From: Nocardia sp. CDC159
GTDB lineage: Bacteria > Actinomycetota > Actinomycetes > Mycobacteriales > Mycobacteriaceae
Assembly: GCF_023740735.1 (NCBI RefSeq)
Contig: NZ_JAMRXH010000001.1
Span: 1 to 64,000 of the forward strand
Direction of reading: 5' to 3'
DNA: 64,000 nt
The translations under genes and the position numbers were made by a program. The number at the start of each line of letters is the position of its first letter. Position 1 is the stretch's first letter. The notes under the pieces are model-generated. The model searched no databases. It saw nothing but the letters and a program-made list of their open reading frames with translations, and was not told the DNA's origin. This document shows, piece by piece, positions 51,517-60,212 of this stretch.

Positions 51517-52565
51517 CGGCAGTCCTCGAAGTACTGGAAGTGCTCGGACCAGTTGTTCTGCTTGGCGGCCTCGGTGATCGCGCACAGCCAGGAGTCGATC
51601 AGCAGGCCGCCGGGTAGCAGGAAGTCCAGGAAGGGGCCGGTGCCGGTGGCGTTGGCGACATTCCGGGTCGCCAGCGGCATGGCCTGCAGCAGATTGCGCA
51701 GCAGGGCGTCGTGGTCGCCGACCATCGCGGTCAGCTGCCGGATATTGCTCAGCAACTGGTCGATATCGGGCCGGTGCGCGTCGAGGATGTCGTGGGTGGT
51801 GGTGATCAGGGTGGTGGCCGCGTTCAGCAGGCGCACGACGGCGTCGCGGCGGGAAACCAGCTCGCGCACCAGATCCCGGCCCTGTTCGATCAGCACGCCG
51901 AGTTCGGTCTGCTGCTGACCGAACAGGGTGGCGACCTGGGCGGTATTGCGCAGTAGCGCGGAGATCTGCCCACGCCGCTCGGCGAGGACCCGGGCGAGAT
52001 TCTCGACATTGGCCAGGGCCTGCGGCAGCACCGAGGGGGTGTCGCGCAGCTGCCGGGCGAGGGTCTGCATGGAGGTCGCGAACCGGTCGGCGTCGACCTG
52101 CTCGAAGGTGGTGGTGGAATCGTGCAGCACCCGCTGCAGGTCGTAGGGAACCGTGGTCTGCGCCAAGGGAATCCGCCGATCGGGCAGGCCCGCGGGACCG
52201 GCCGGGCGCAGGGTGACCGCGCGCGAGCCGAGCACGGTGGTCAGCGCGATGGCCGCGGTGGTCTGCGCGCCCAGGCGCACCCCGCTGTCGATGGTCATCG
52301 TCACCACCACGCGGTCGCCCGCCAACCGCGCGCCCTCCACCGTGCCGACCGGCACCCCGGCGACGGTGACCTCCTCGCCGCCGCGAATGCCCGCGGCCTG
52401 CAGGAATTCCGCGGTGTAGCGGGTCCGGCCGAGATGCAGCGTGCTCACCACGGTGGTCGCCGCCACGACGACCGCGAGTGTGGCCAGCGACAGCGCGCCC
52501 AGCCAGCCCCGGTCCATCGATTCCAGACGTCGTGGTAGTCGAAAACGGAAGTGTCTCATCGGCAT
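51513..52565 (-). CDS. mceC: Mce-family protein C
   Basis: A 350-residue Mce protein. The membrane anchor is LGALSLATLAVVVAATTVVS; the MCE domain reads YTAEFLQAAGIRGGEEVTVA, GVPVGTVEGARLAGD; the helical part ends with the conserved LLPGGLLIDSWLC and EHFQYFEDC. The start directly follows the MceB stop; a second ATG two codons later is also possible. Its stop overlaps the MceD start. Confidence 0.92.
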   Translation of the reverse strand: MPMRHFRFRLPRRLESMDRGWLGALSLATLAVVVAATTVVSTLHLGRTRYTAEFLQAAGIRGGEEVTVAGVPVGTVEGARLAGDRVVVTMTIDSGVRLGAQTTAAIALTTVLGSRAVTLRPAGPAGLPDRRIPLAQTTVPYDLQRVLHDSTTTFEQVDADRFATSMQTLARQLRDTPSVLPQALANVENLARVLAERRGQISALLRNTAQVATLFGQQQTELGVLIEQGRDLVRELVSRRDAVVRLLNAATTLITTTHDILDAHRPDIDQLLSNIRQLTAMVGDHDALLRNLLQAMPLATRNVANATGTGPFLDFLLPGGLLIDSWLCAITEAAKQNNWSEHFQYFEDCR

Positions 52566-53606
52566 TCACCTGCACATCGGCGAGTACTTGCGCTGCCCAC
52601 CCGGCGTCGAGGCGTCGACGATCGAGGGGATGATCGGACGGAGGAAATCGGCGATGGTGAAGTTGAAGTCGCAGGCCTGGGCGCTCATGGCGGTGCTGTC
52701 GCCGGTGATGCGGGCCAGGCCCTTGAACACCGCGGGCAGATTCGCCCCGATCGTGGCCAGTCCGTCCGGATTGGCCAGCAGCGTGGCCAGGAATCCCGGT
52801 TGGCGGCCCAGCAGTTGCTCCAGATCCGGTGCGACCCCCGTCAGCACCGCCGACACTCGTTGCAGCACGGCCGAGATCGACCCGACCGAGGACACCAGCT
52901 GGGCCCGGCGTTCGGTCAACCCGGCCACCACCGTGCGGACCTGGGTGAGGGTGTGCTCGAGATGGCGGCCCTGCGCGGCCATCGTGGCGGCGACGCCGTC
53001 CAGGCCGGTGATCACCCGGCCGAGCAGATCGTCGGGTCCGGCGAGAGTCTGGGCCAGCCGGGAGGTTTCGGCGATGAGGGTGGTGATCGCGTGGGTGTCG
53101 CCCTGCAGCGCCTCGATCAGGGCGGTGGACAGGTTGCCGCGGTTGGCCGGGTCCAGCAGGGTGAACAGCGGTTCGAATCCGTTGAGCAGCGCGGTGACGT
53201 CGAAGGACGGTTCGGTGTGCTCGACGGGTATGACGCTGCCGCCGGGCAGCCGCTCGGGGCGGCCGTAATCGGCCAGCGACAGCCCGAGATACCGCTGCCC
53301 GACCAGGTTCTGGTAGACGACCGCGGCCCGGGTGTTGCCGTAGACCGGCTGGTCGCGCTGCACCCGGAAGCGGACGCGGGCCAGTGCGCCGTCGAGTTCC
53401 ACCGCGTCCACCCGTCCGACCCGCACCCCGGCCATCCGCACATCCGAACCGGCCCGCAGCCCGGCGACATCGGTGAACACGGCCGCATAGCTCGTGGTCG
53501 GGCCGCTCACATCGCGGCGCAGGGTGACGAAGATGGTCCAGGTGAGCGTGAGGCAGACGGCCAGGAACGCGGCCAGCCAGAGTACTCGACGGTGATGCGC
53601 GGTCAC
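52566..53606 (-). CDS. mceB: Mce-family protein B
   Basis: A 346-residue Mce protein with a GTG start overlapping the MceA stop (GTGA). Anchor VLWLAAFLAVCLTLTWTIFV; MCE domain YAAVFTDVAGLRAGSDVRMA, GVRVGRVDAVELDG; then NLVGQRYLGLS and long helices; C-terminal segment QACDFNFTIADFLRPIIPSI. These are typical of MceB. It belongs to the lipid-import complex with its neighbours. Confidence 0.92.
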   Translation of the reverse strand: MTAHHRRVLWLAAFLAVCLTLTWTIFVTLRRDVSGPTTSYAAVFTDVAGLRAGSDVRMAGVRVGRVDAVELDGALARVRFRVQRDQPVYGNTRAAVVYQNLVGQRYLGLSLADYGRPERLPGGSVIPVEHTEPSFDVTALLNGFEPLFTLLDPANRGNLSTALIEALQGDTHAITTLIAETSRLAQTLAGPDDLLGRVITGLDGVAATMAAQGRHLEHTLTQVRTVVAGLTERRAQLVSSVGSISAVLQRVSAVLTGVAPDLEQLLGRQPGFLATLLANPDGLATIGANLPAVFKGLARITGDSTAMSAQACDFNFTIADFLRPIIPSIVDASTPGGQRKYSPMCR

Positions 53607-54862
53607 GGCGTCCCTCCCGGGGCGGGGGTGAACAGCGGCGGGGATGCGGGAATCGCCAACGGGCCCAGCAGAATCCGGTCGGCGGCGCTGGCCGGGGGCG
53701 GCAGCACGGTGCCCGGCGGCGGCACGTACGAGCGCGCGTCCGGCACGCCGACGACATCGGGCACCGGTGTGGTCTCGGGTGCGGTGTCGCAGCTCGGGCC
53801 GCGCATATCGCCGTAGGTGGGGCAGTCCGGGCGGGTGTAGAGACGCAGCGGGGTCAACGAGACGACCATCTTGAACGAGAAGGTCAGCTTGGTTCCGCTG
53901 CGGGTCCACAGTTCCCGGAAGAACGTGTCGATGAGGGTGTTCATTCGCAGCATGACCGCCGGGTACTCGGCGGCGTCGTCGGCCAGCACGCCGAGCACCG
54001 GGGTGAGTTGGGCGCCGATGTCGACCAGCTGATCGATGTGGTTGCCGAGCGCGGTGTCGACGGTGCCCGCGGTGTGCCGCGCGCCGGTGAGCAGATTCGT
54101 CAGCTCGGCTTGGCGTTCGGCCAGCGTCCGCAGCGGCGCGACGGTGGCGTGCAGGGCGTCCACCAGCTCCGGCGCGCTGCCGCGCAGCGCGGCGATGGCC
54201 TGCCGCCAGGTGGGCAGCGTGGCTGGACCGCCGTCGTCCACGCCCAGGCCGTTCAGCTCCGCGGTGACGCGGTTGAGCCCGTCGACGGCGGCGGTCAGCG
54301 CCGGGCCCTGTCCGGCCGTCGCGTCGGCGAGCGTGCGCAGCAGGCCCAGGGTGCGATCGGAATCGGCGCGCCCCAGCGCCGCGACCAGTTCGCGCACCTT
54401 GGCGAGGGTGGTCTGGAACAGCTGGGTGGGCAGGCTGTGGTCCTCGCCGATGCGGTCCCCGGCGCGCAGCGGGGGCGCGTCGCCGTGGTCGACCAGCTGC
54501 ACCGAGGACACGGCGAAGGCATTGCTGGGCACGATGCGCGCGGTGACGGTGCGCGGAATGGTCTGGGCGTGTTCGGGTTTCAGGTCGATGTGCACGATAT
54601 TGGGTGCGCCGGGCCGAGCCGGGGTGACGCCGCGCACCATACCGACCAGGACACCGCGGTATTTCACGTCCGACTTGCGGGGCAGCCCGTCACCGACATT
54701 GCCCAGTTCGGCCGTCACCGAGACCCGTTCGTCCAGACTGCCGTTCGACTTGGCCACCAGCAGGCCCGCGACCACCACGCACACGACGGTGAACATGATC
54801 GCGGTGGTCACCAGCAGCGGTGTCGACGGGCCGCGCCCGTCGAGTTCGAAATCGTTGCCCAT
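53603..54862 (-). CDS. mceA: Mce-family protein A
   Basis: A 419-residue Mce protein. It has a transmembrane anchor (LLVTTAIMFTVVCVVVAGLL), the MCE domain (VSVTAELGNVGDGLPRKSDV, KYRGVLVGMVRGV), a helical region and a Pro-rich C-terminus after the conserved RLYTRPDCPTYGDMRGPSCD. ATG at 54862 lies two bases after the YrbE-B stop. First Mce subunit of the operon, next to the permeases as in all mce loci. Confidence 0.93.
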   Translation of the reverse strand: MGNDFELDGRGPSTPLLVTTAIMFTVVCVVVAGLLVAKSNGSLDERVSVTAELGNVGDGLPRKSDVKYRGVLVGMVRGVTPARPGAPNIVHIDLKPEHAQTIPRTVTARIVPSNAFAVSSVQLVDHGDAPPLRAGDRIGEDHSLPTQLFQTTLAKVRELVAALGRADSDRTLGLLRTLADATAGQGPALTAAVDGLNRVTAELNGLGVDDGGPATLPTWRQAIAALRGSAPELVDALHATVAPLRTLAERQAELTNLLTGARHTAGTVDTALGNHIDQLVDIGAQLTPVLGVLADDAAEYPAVMLRMNTLIDTFFRELWTRSGTKLTFSFKMVVSLTPLRLYTRPDCPTYGDMRGPSCDTAPETTPVPDVVGVPDARSYVPPPGTVLPPPASAADRILLGPLAIPASPPLFTPAPGGTP

Positions 54863-54864
54863 GT

Positions 54865-55719
54865 CTATCCGCCCAACCTGGCGCCCGCGTCGATACCCCA
54901 GAACGCCATGGTGAGCAGCATGTTCACGATCGCCATGATCGTGATGCCCGCCCGCATGGCGTGACCGGCCGCGATGCCGACCCCGCGCGGCCCGCCCCCG
55001 GCATGGAAGCCGTAGTAGCACTGGATCGTGGCCATGATCGCGACGAACACCGCGACCTTGATCACCGCGAAGACCATGTCCCGGCCGCTGAGCATGAGCG
55101 CGAAGTAGTGCAGATAGCTGCCCGAGGGCTGGCCGCTGGACAGGAACACGACCGCCTGGCACACCAGGAAGTTCAGCGCCAGACAGGCCACGAACAGCGG
55201 CACCACCGCCAGCGCCGACGCCAGCACCCGGGTGGTGACCAGATACGGAATCGGCCGGATGGCCACCGATTCGAGCGCGTCGATCTCCTCGGCGATGCGC
55301 ATCGCACCCAGCTGGGCGGTGAACCGGCAGCCGGCCTGAATTCCGAACGCCAGCGCGGCCATCAGGGGTGCGAGCTCGCGCACCGCGGCCAAGGCGGTCA
55401 GCAGTCCGGTCGCCGGCCCCAGTCCCAGCAGGTTCAGCGCGTTGTAGCCCTCGATGCCGACCACCGCGCCCCCGGCCGCGCCGACCACCAGCACCACCCC
55501 CGCGGTGCCACCGCCGACCACGATCGACCCGTTACCCCACGTCACATCCGAGAGCAACTGGAAGAATTCGCGCCGATACCGCCGCAACACGATCGGCACC
55601 CCGGCGAGCATGCGGAAGAAGAACGCCACCATATGCCCGACCCGCGCCACGTGCCGGATCGCCCGGGCCGAGGCCAGGGCGATCGGACGCAGCCGGATGG
55701 GGTAGTAGGTGGCGGCCAT
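54865..55719 (-). CDS. yrbEB: YrbE-type permease B (MlaE family)
   Basis: A 284-residue integral membrane protein of the MlaE/YrbE family, the ABC-type permease of Mce systems. The hydrophobic profile shows about five or six helices; family motifs include LTALAAVRELAPLMAALAFG, GCRFTAQLGAMRIAEEIDAL and VAIRPIPYLVTTRVLA. The start lies one base after the YrbE-A stop. The ATPase partner (MceG/Mkl) is not in the window, as usual for mce loci. Confidence 0.93.
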   Translation of the reverse strand: MAATYYPIRLRPIALASARAIRHVARVGHMVAFFFRMLAGVPIVLRRYRREFFQLLSDVTWGNGSIVVGGGTAGVVLVVGAAGGAVVGIEGYNALNLLGLGPATGLLTALAAVRELAPLMAALAFGIQAGCRFTAQLGAMRIAEEIDALESVAIRPIPYLVTTRVLASALAVVPLFVACLALNFLVCQAVVFLSSGQPSGSYLHYFALMLSGRDMVFAVIKVAVFVAIMATIQCYYGFHAGGGPRGVGIAAGHAMRAGITIMAIVNMLLTMAFWGIDAGARLGG

Positions 55720-55720
55720 C

Positions 55721-56584
55721 TCAGAAGCTCGCTTTGGGGAAGACGATCAGATACAGCTGCGTCATCAGGACATTGACCAGCATCAGCAGCAGAATCGACT
55801 GCACGACAGCGGAATTCACCGAATTGGCCACCCCCGCCGCGCCGTGGCGGGTGTCCAGCCCCTTGTGACAGGACACGATCGCCACGATGACGCCGAACAC
55901 CACCGCCTTGCCGAGGGTGAGCAGCAGGTCCGGCACGGTGGCGAAGGAGGCGAAGGTCGCGGTGTAGCTGCCGGGCGTGCCGCCCTGCAGGGTGACGGTG
56001 AAGGCGTAGCCCGCGAGAAAGCCGATGAAGCAGGTGAATCCGGTCAGCGCCACCGCGATCACGACGCTGGCCGCCAGCCGCGGTACCACCAGCCGCCGGA
56101 TCACCGATACGCCCATGACCTCCATGGCGGCGGTCTCCTCGCGAATCGTGCGCGCCCCCAGGTCCGCGCTGATCGCCGAGCCGACCGCCGCCGCCATCAG
56201 GATCGCCGCCACAAGCGGCGCGCCCTGGCGGATGGTGGCCAGCCCGTTGGCGGCCCCGGCCAGGGATGTCGCCCCGAGTTGGCCCGCGAGCAAACCGAAT
56301 TGGATCGACAGCGTGACACTGATGGGCACGGTGACGAACAGCGTCGGCACCACCGCGGTGCGCGCCATGAACGTCGCCTGCTCGACGAATTCGGCGAACG
56401 GGAAACGCGCGCGCACGATATCGCCGCCCAGATACCGAAACGCCCGCACGCCCAGCACGACCTGGCCGCCGACCGTGCGCAGCGCGGCCAGCGGATGGCG
56501 CTCCACGTAGCCACGCGACCACGTGAGCACCTCGGACGCGGCGGTGCCGGGCATGGGGGAGGGGTCGGGATCGGCGACGGTCAT
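55721..56584 (-). CDS. yrbEA: YrbE-type permease A (MlaE family)
   Basis: A 287-residue MlaE/YrbE permease. Motifs: GLATIRQGAPLVAAILMAAA, GSAISADLGARTIREETAAM, EVMGVSVIRRLVVPRLAASV. Multiple hydrophobic helices are seen between residues 70 and 270. Its ATG overlaps the P450 stop (ATGA), coupling a cytochrome P450 directly to the transporter; the usual gene before yrbE is a regulator or acyl-CoA ligase, so this arrangement is notable. Confidence 0.93.
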   Translation of the reverse strand: MTVADPDPSPMPGTAASEVLTWSRGYVERHPLAALRTVGGQVVLGVRAFRYLGGDIVRARFPFAEFVEQATFMARTAVVPTLFVTVPISVTLSIQFGLLAGQLGATSLAGAANGLATIRQGAPLVAAILMAAAVGSAISADLGARTIREETAAMEVMGVSVIRRLVVPRLAASVVIAVALTGFTCFIGFLAGYAFTVTLQGGTPGSYTATFASFATVPDLLLTLGKAVVFGVIVAIVSCHKGLDTRHGAAGVANSVNSAVVQSILLLMLVNVLMTQLYLIVFPKASF

Positions 56585-57849
56585 CGCGGGTCACCGGTTT
56601 CCAGGATCAGCGCCAGCCGCCGCAGCCCGCGCAGCATGAAGCTCGGCTCGTAGGCGAAGTCGTTGTCGTCGGCGGCCCGGATCGAGGTGAACCTCCGCGC
56701 CAGCTCCTGCAGCGCGATCCGGCTCTCCAGCCGGGCCAGCGGCGCGCCGAGGCAGGCGTGGATGCCCGCGCCGAAGGCCAGGTGCGCCTTGACATTCGCG
56801 CGCCCGGGATCGAAATCGTCGGGTCGGTCGAAGGCGGTCTCGTCGCGGTTGGCCGAGCCGAACACCAGCACCACCAGCGCGCCCGCCGGAATGGTGTAGC
56901 CGCCCAGCGACGTCTCGGTGGTGGTGATCCGGAACATGCTCTGCACCGGACTGAGCAGCCGCAGCCCCTCCTCGATCACCGCCTCGGAACATTCGATCGG
57001 GTTGTCGCGCAACCGTTCCCACCACTGCGGGGCGCGCACCAGCTCGTGCAGGACGCCGGTGATGAGCTTGGTCGAGGTCTCGTTCCCGGCGATCAGCAAC
57101 TGCTGGATGATGCTGAGGATCGCCCCGGTGCCCAGCGGTTCGTCACCGGATTCGGCGCTGGGCGTGGCCACCAGGCCACTGAGCAGATCCTCGCGCGGAC
57201 GGGCGCGGCGCTCGTCGAGTTCGGCCGCGAAGTACTGCTGGTACTCGAGCATGCCGCGGGCCTGGTCGAGCAGCCCGGCATCGTCGAGCTGCCCGCCCAC
57301 GGTCGCGGTGAACTGATCCGACCAGCGTTTGAAGTCATCGATGCGCTCATCGGATACGCCCAGCACCTGGGCGATCACCCGCAGCGGCAGCGGTGCGGCG
57401 AAAGTGCCGACCAGATCCACGGATTCGCCCTCGGGCAGGTTCCCCACCAGCGACCGCGCGATCGCCCGGATCTCCGGCTCCAGCCGCGCGATGAACCGCG
57501 GGGTGAACGCCTTGGCCAGCATGCGCCGGTAGTAGTGGTGTTCGGGCGGATCGGCGGTGAGCAGCGTGGGCACCGGCGGCCAGCCCCGGGCCTGGATCTC
57601 GGCCACCTGTGCCGCGATGGAGTCGGGAATCGGCAACTGCGGCAACCCGAATGCCGAGGAGAACACCGTGTGGTCGGCCAGCGCCCTGGTCACCAGCTCC
57701 CGAGAGGTCACGAACCACATCCCCCGGCTGGCCACGAAATGCACCGGCGCCTGGGCGCGCAGCGCCCGATGCCAGCCGTGCGGACACTGCAGGGTCTGCG
57801 GGTCCAGCGGATCGAAGTCGGTGATGGAGTAGGGCGAGGTCGCGGTCAA
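56581..57849 (-). CDS. Cytochrome P450
   Basis: A 422-residue soluble bacterial P450. I-helix motif LLIAGNETSTK (Asn-Glu in place of the common Asp/Glu-Thr pair order), ExxR in EEGLR, PxR-type region FDRPDDFDPGRAN, and the haem-Cys loop FGAGIHACLGAPLARLE. It needs ferredoxin partners, which are not adjacent. TTG at 57849 is chosen because GGAGG lies five bases before it, giving MTATSPYSIT at the N-terminus; an upstream TTG adds four residues. It heads the long Mce-carotenoid operon and is divergent from the SDR/Rieske operon. Substrate unknown: sterol, terpenoid or apocarotenoid are options by context. Confidence 0.93.
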   Translation of the reverse strand: MTATSPYSITDFDPLDPQTLQCPHGWHRALRAQAPVHFVASRGMWFVTSRELVTRALADHTVFSSAFGLPQLPIPDSIAAQVAEIQARGWPPVPTLLTADPPEHHYYRRMLAKAFTPRFIARLEPEIRAIARSLVGNLPEGESVDLVGTFAAPLPLRVIAQVLGVSDERIDDFKRWSDQFTATVGGQLDDAGLLDQARGMLEYQQYFAAELDERRARPREDLLSGLVATPSAESGDEPLGTGAILSIIQQLLIAGNETSTKLITGVLHELVRAPQWWERLRDNPIECSEAVIEEGLRLLSPVQSMFRITTTETSLGGYTIPAGALVVLVFGSANRDETAFDRPDDFDPGRANVKAHLAFGAGIHACLGAPLARLESRIALQELARRFTSIRAADDNDFAYEPSFMLRGLRRLALILETGDPR

Positions 57850-57913
57850 GGCCGCCTCCAAAGGTGTTGTCCGGGAGAAGATTCCGGAACCGAGTGAGCC
57901 GATCGGCTCGTAC

Positions 57914-57939
57914 TTGACTAATTAGTCGACCAATATAAT
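57914..57939 (+). promoter_or_regulatory. Promoter-like boxes overlapping a 12-bp palindrome
   Basis: In the 149-bp divergent region, GACTAATTAGTC (57916-57927) is a perfect palindrome. TTGACT (57914-57919) and TATAAT (57934-57939) are exact -35 and -10 boxes for the plus-strand operon, though only 14 bases apart. This AT-rich block stands out in the GC-rich surroundings. A dimeric repressor bound to the palindrome would cover the -35 region; P450/Mce expression could be controlled from the same site. Confidence 0.5.
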
Positions 57940-57998
57940 AGTGATACAGGTCATGCGCAATGGGGTGGGGGAATCGCCCGGAGATCGGAGGATCGGGC

Positions 57999-58763
57999 AT
58001 GAAAGCTCTTGTGACAGGTGCCGGACAGGGAATCGGCCGGGCCATCGCGCACCGGCTCGCCGCCGACGGAGCGCGGGTCGTCGCGGTCGATCTCGACGCC
58101 GAGGCGGCCGCGGCCACCGCGCGCGAGGTCGGCGGTGTCGCGGCGGCCTGCGATATCGGCGACGAGGCCGCGGTGGCGGCGCTGGCCGAAACCGTGGACG
58201 CGGTCGACACCGTGATCAACAATGCCGGGATCTGGCGGTCGAAAGCGTTGGGGGAGAGCACCTTCGACGAGGTGGAGCGGGTGCTTCGCACCAATGTGAT
58301 CGGCACCTGGCTGATCACCCGGGCGCTGGTGCCGAAGTTCCCGGCCACCGGTGGGGCGATCGTGAATCTCACCTCGGTGCTGGCCGCGACCGGTGGCGCG
58401 GGCCGGGGAGCCTATCCGGCGTCGAAAGCGGCCATTGTCGGGCTCACCCGGCAGATGGCGGCCGAGTATGCCCCCCTGGGCATTCGGGTGAACGCGGTCG
58501 GCCCGGGGCTGGTGCTGACCGAGGGCACGCGGGGCGAATTCGGTGACCCGGGAGTGGCGCGCGCGATCGGTGCGGCCATGCCGCTGGGCCGTCTCGGCAC
58601 CCCCGACGACATCGCCGCGGCGGTGGGGTTTCTCGCCTCGCCCGCCGCCGGATATGTGACCGGCCAGGTGCTGTTCGTCGACGGCGGCTGGTCGATCAAC
58701 GGCTCGGCCTTCATCGCGGCTGCCGTGCGGCGCCACGTCGAACAGGCCGTCTCGGCGTCGTGA
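57999..58763 (+). CDS. Short-chain dehydrogenase/reductase
   Basis: A 254-residue classical SDR with intact features: TGAGQGIG at the N-terminus, NNAG (INNAGIWRS), active Ser in NLTSVLAATG, YPASK (normal YxxxK) and NAVGPGLVLTEG. GGAGG lies seven bases before the ATG at 57999. Unlike the two SDRs with altered active sites elsewhere in the window, this one should be a working NAD(P)-dependent dehydrogenase. First gene of the plus-strand catabolic operon; it may oxidise an alcohol made by the P450 or Rieske oxygenase, by context only. Confidence 0.9.
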   Translation: MKALVTGAGQGIGRAIAHRLAADGARVVAVDLDAEAAAATAREVGGVAAACDIGDEAAVAALAETVDAVDTVINNAGIWRSKALGESTFDEVERVLRTNVIGTWLITRALVPKFPATGGAIVNLTSVLAATGGAGRGAYPASKAAIVGLTRQMAAEYAPLGIRVNAVGPGLVLTEGTRGEFGDPGVARAIGAAMPLGRLGTPDDIAAAVGFLASPAAGYVTGQVLFVDGGWSINGSAFIAAAVRRHVEQAVSAS

Positions 58764-58803
58764 ACCGTTCCGCGCCAACCCGATTCGTCAACGGAGGACG
58801 AAC

Positions 58804-60201
58804 ATGACCGATATCGAAACGCCCGGAACGGCCGGACCCGGACAGGCGCGCTCAACGGGACCCACCGTGCAGAGCCTGCTGGCCGCCGACACCCGCGAGG
58901 TGCCGCCGCCGCTGCTCGAGGAGTCCTATGAATTCCTCGGCTCGGACGACATCGACGTGCGGCGCTATGTCAGCGCCGATTTCCACCGCCGCGAGGTCGA
59001 GCGGATGTGGAAGAGGGTGTGGCAGATGGCCTGCCGCGAGGAGGACATCCCCGAACCGGGCGACTACATCGTCTACGACATCGCCGAGGTGTCGCTGATC
59101 GTGATGCGCACTCCGGGCGGGGAGATCAAGGCGTATCACAACGCGTGCCTGCATCGCGGAACCCGGCTGTGCGACAACGCCGGCCACGCGGCACAGCTGC
59201 GCTGCCCGTTCCACGGCTTCACCTGGAATCTGGACGGCGCGCTCACCGACGTGCCCAGCCGCTGGGACTTCCCGCACGTCGACGACGCGAAATTCGCCCT
59301 GCCCGAGGCCCTCACCGGAGTATGGGCCGGATTCGTCTTCGTCAACCCCGACCCCGACGCGGTGCCGCTGGCGACGTATCTGGGCAACCTGGACAAGCAT
59401 TTCGCCTACTTCGACCTGGACCGGCGGTTCAAGGGCGTGCACGTGGCCAAGGTGGTGGACTGCAACTGGAAGGTGGGGCTGGAGGCGTTCATCGAGTCCT
59501 ATCACGTCATCGCCACCCATCCGCAGCTGCTGGAGTATCTGGGCGACGCCAATACCCAGTACGACATCTATCCGCGCAGCGATGGGCTGCCGGGCTTTCA
59601 CCGGATGATCACCCCGCAGGCCACCAGCAGCCCCCAGCTCGGCGAGCAACTGGAGCCGCAGGACGTGCTCGAGGCGATGTTCCGCGACTTCTATCCCGAG
59701 GGCGTGGGCAGCATCCAGGTGCCCGAGGGGCAGTCCGCGCGGCCGACCGTGGCCGCGGCGCTGCGCACCCGCCTCGAACAGGTCACCGGCGCGGATCTGA
59801 GCGCCACCAGTGACTCCGAAATCCTCGACGCCATCGAGTATTTCGTCTTCCCGAATCTGGTGCCCTGGGCGGGGGTGGGCTCCCCGCTGACCTACCGATT
59901 CCGGCCCTACCGCAACGATCCCGATCGCTGCGTCTTCGAGATCATGATGCTCTACCCGCTGCCCGCGGGCGCGCCCAAACCCAAGGGCGTGCCGATCCAC
60001 TGGCTCGGGCCCGACGAGGACTTCTCCGCCGCGCCGGAGCTGAACGCGTTGGCGGCGGTGTTCAACCAGGACCTGGCCAATCTGCCGAAGGTGCAGCGCG
60101 GGTTGAAGGCGATGACCAAACCCGGTGTGACGCTGGCGAATTACCAGGAGGCCCGGATTCGGCAGTTCCACCGCGATCTCGACGCGATGCTCGACGCCTG
60201 A
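58804..60201 (+). CDS. Rieske non-haem iron oxygenase, alpha subunit
   Basis: A 465-residue ring-hydroxylating oxygenase. The Rieske [2Fe-2S] ligands are C115, H117, C134 and H137 (ACLHRG and CPFHGFTW). The catalytic domain has the mononuclear-iron histidines H234 and H239 in ESYHVIATHPQ. Such oxygenases hydroxylate aromatics, steroids or terpenoids using a ferredoxin and reductase, which are not in the window; no beta subunit is adjacent either, so it may be a single-component type. GGAGG lies six bases before the ATG. Confidence 0.92.
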   Translation: MTDIETPGTAGPGQARSTGPTVQSLLAADTREVPPPLLEESYEFLGSDDIDVRRYVSADFHRREVERMWKRVWQMACREEDIPEPGDYIVYDIAEVSLIVMRTPGGEIKAYHNACLHRGTRLCDNAGHAAQLRCPFHGFTWNLDGALTDVPSRWDFPHVDDAKFALPEALTGVWAGFVFVNPDPDAVPLATYLGNLDKHFAYFDLDRRFKGVHVAKVVDCNWKVGLEAFIESYHVIATHPQLLEYLGDANTQYDIYPRSDGLPGFHRMITPQATSSPQLGEQLEPQDVLEAMFRDFYPEGVGSIQVPEGQSARPTVAAALRTRLEQVTGADLSATSDSEILDAIEYFVFPNLVPWAGVGSPLTYRFRPYRNDPDRCVFEIMMLYPLPAGAPKPKGVPIHWLGPDEDFSAAPELNALAAVFNQDLANLPKVQRGLKAMTKPGVTLANYQEARIRQFHRDLDAMLDA

Positions 60202-60212
60202 GGAGGCCCACC

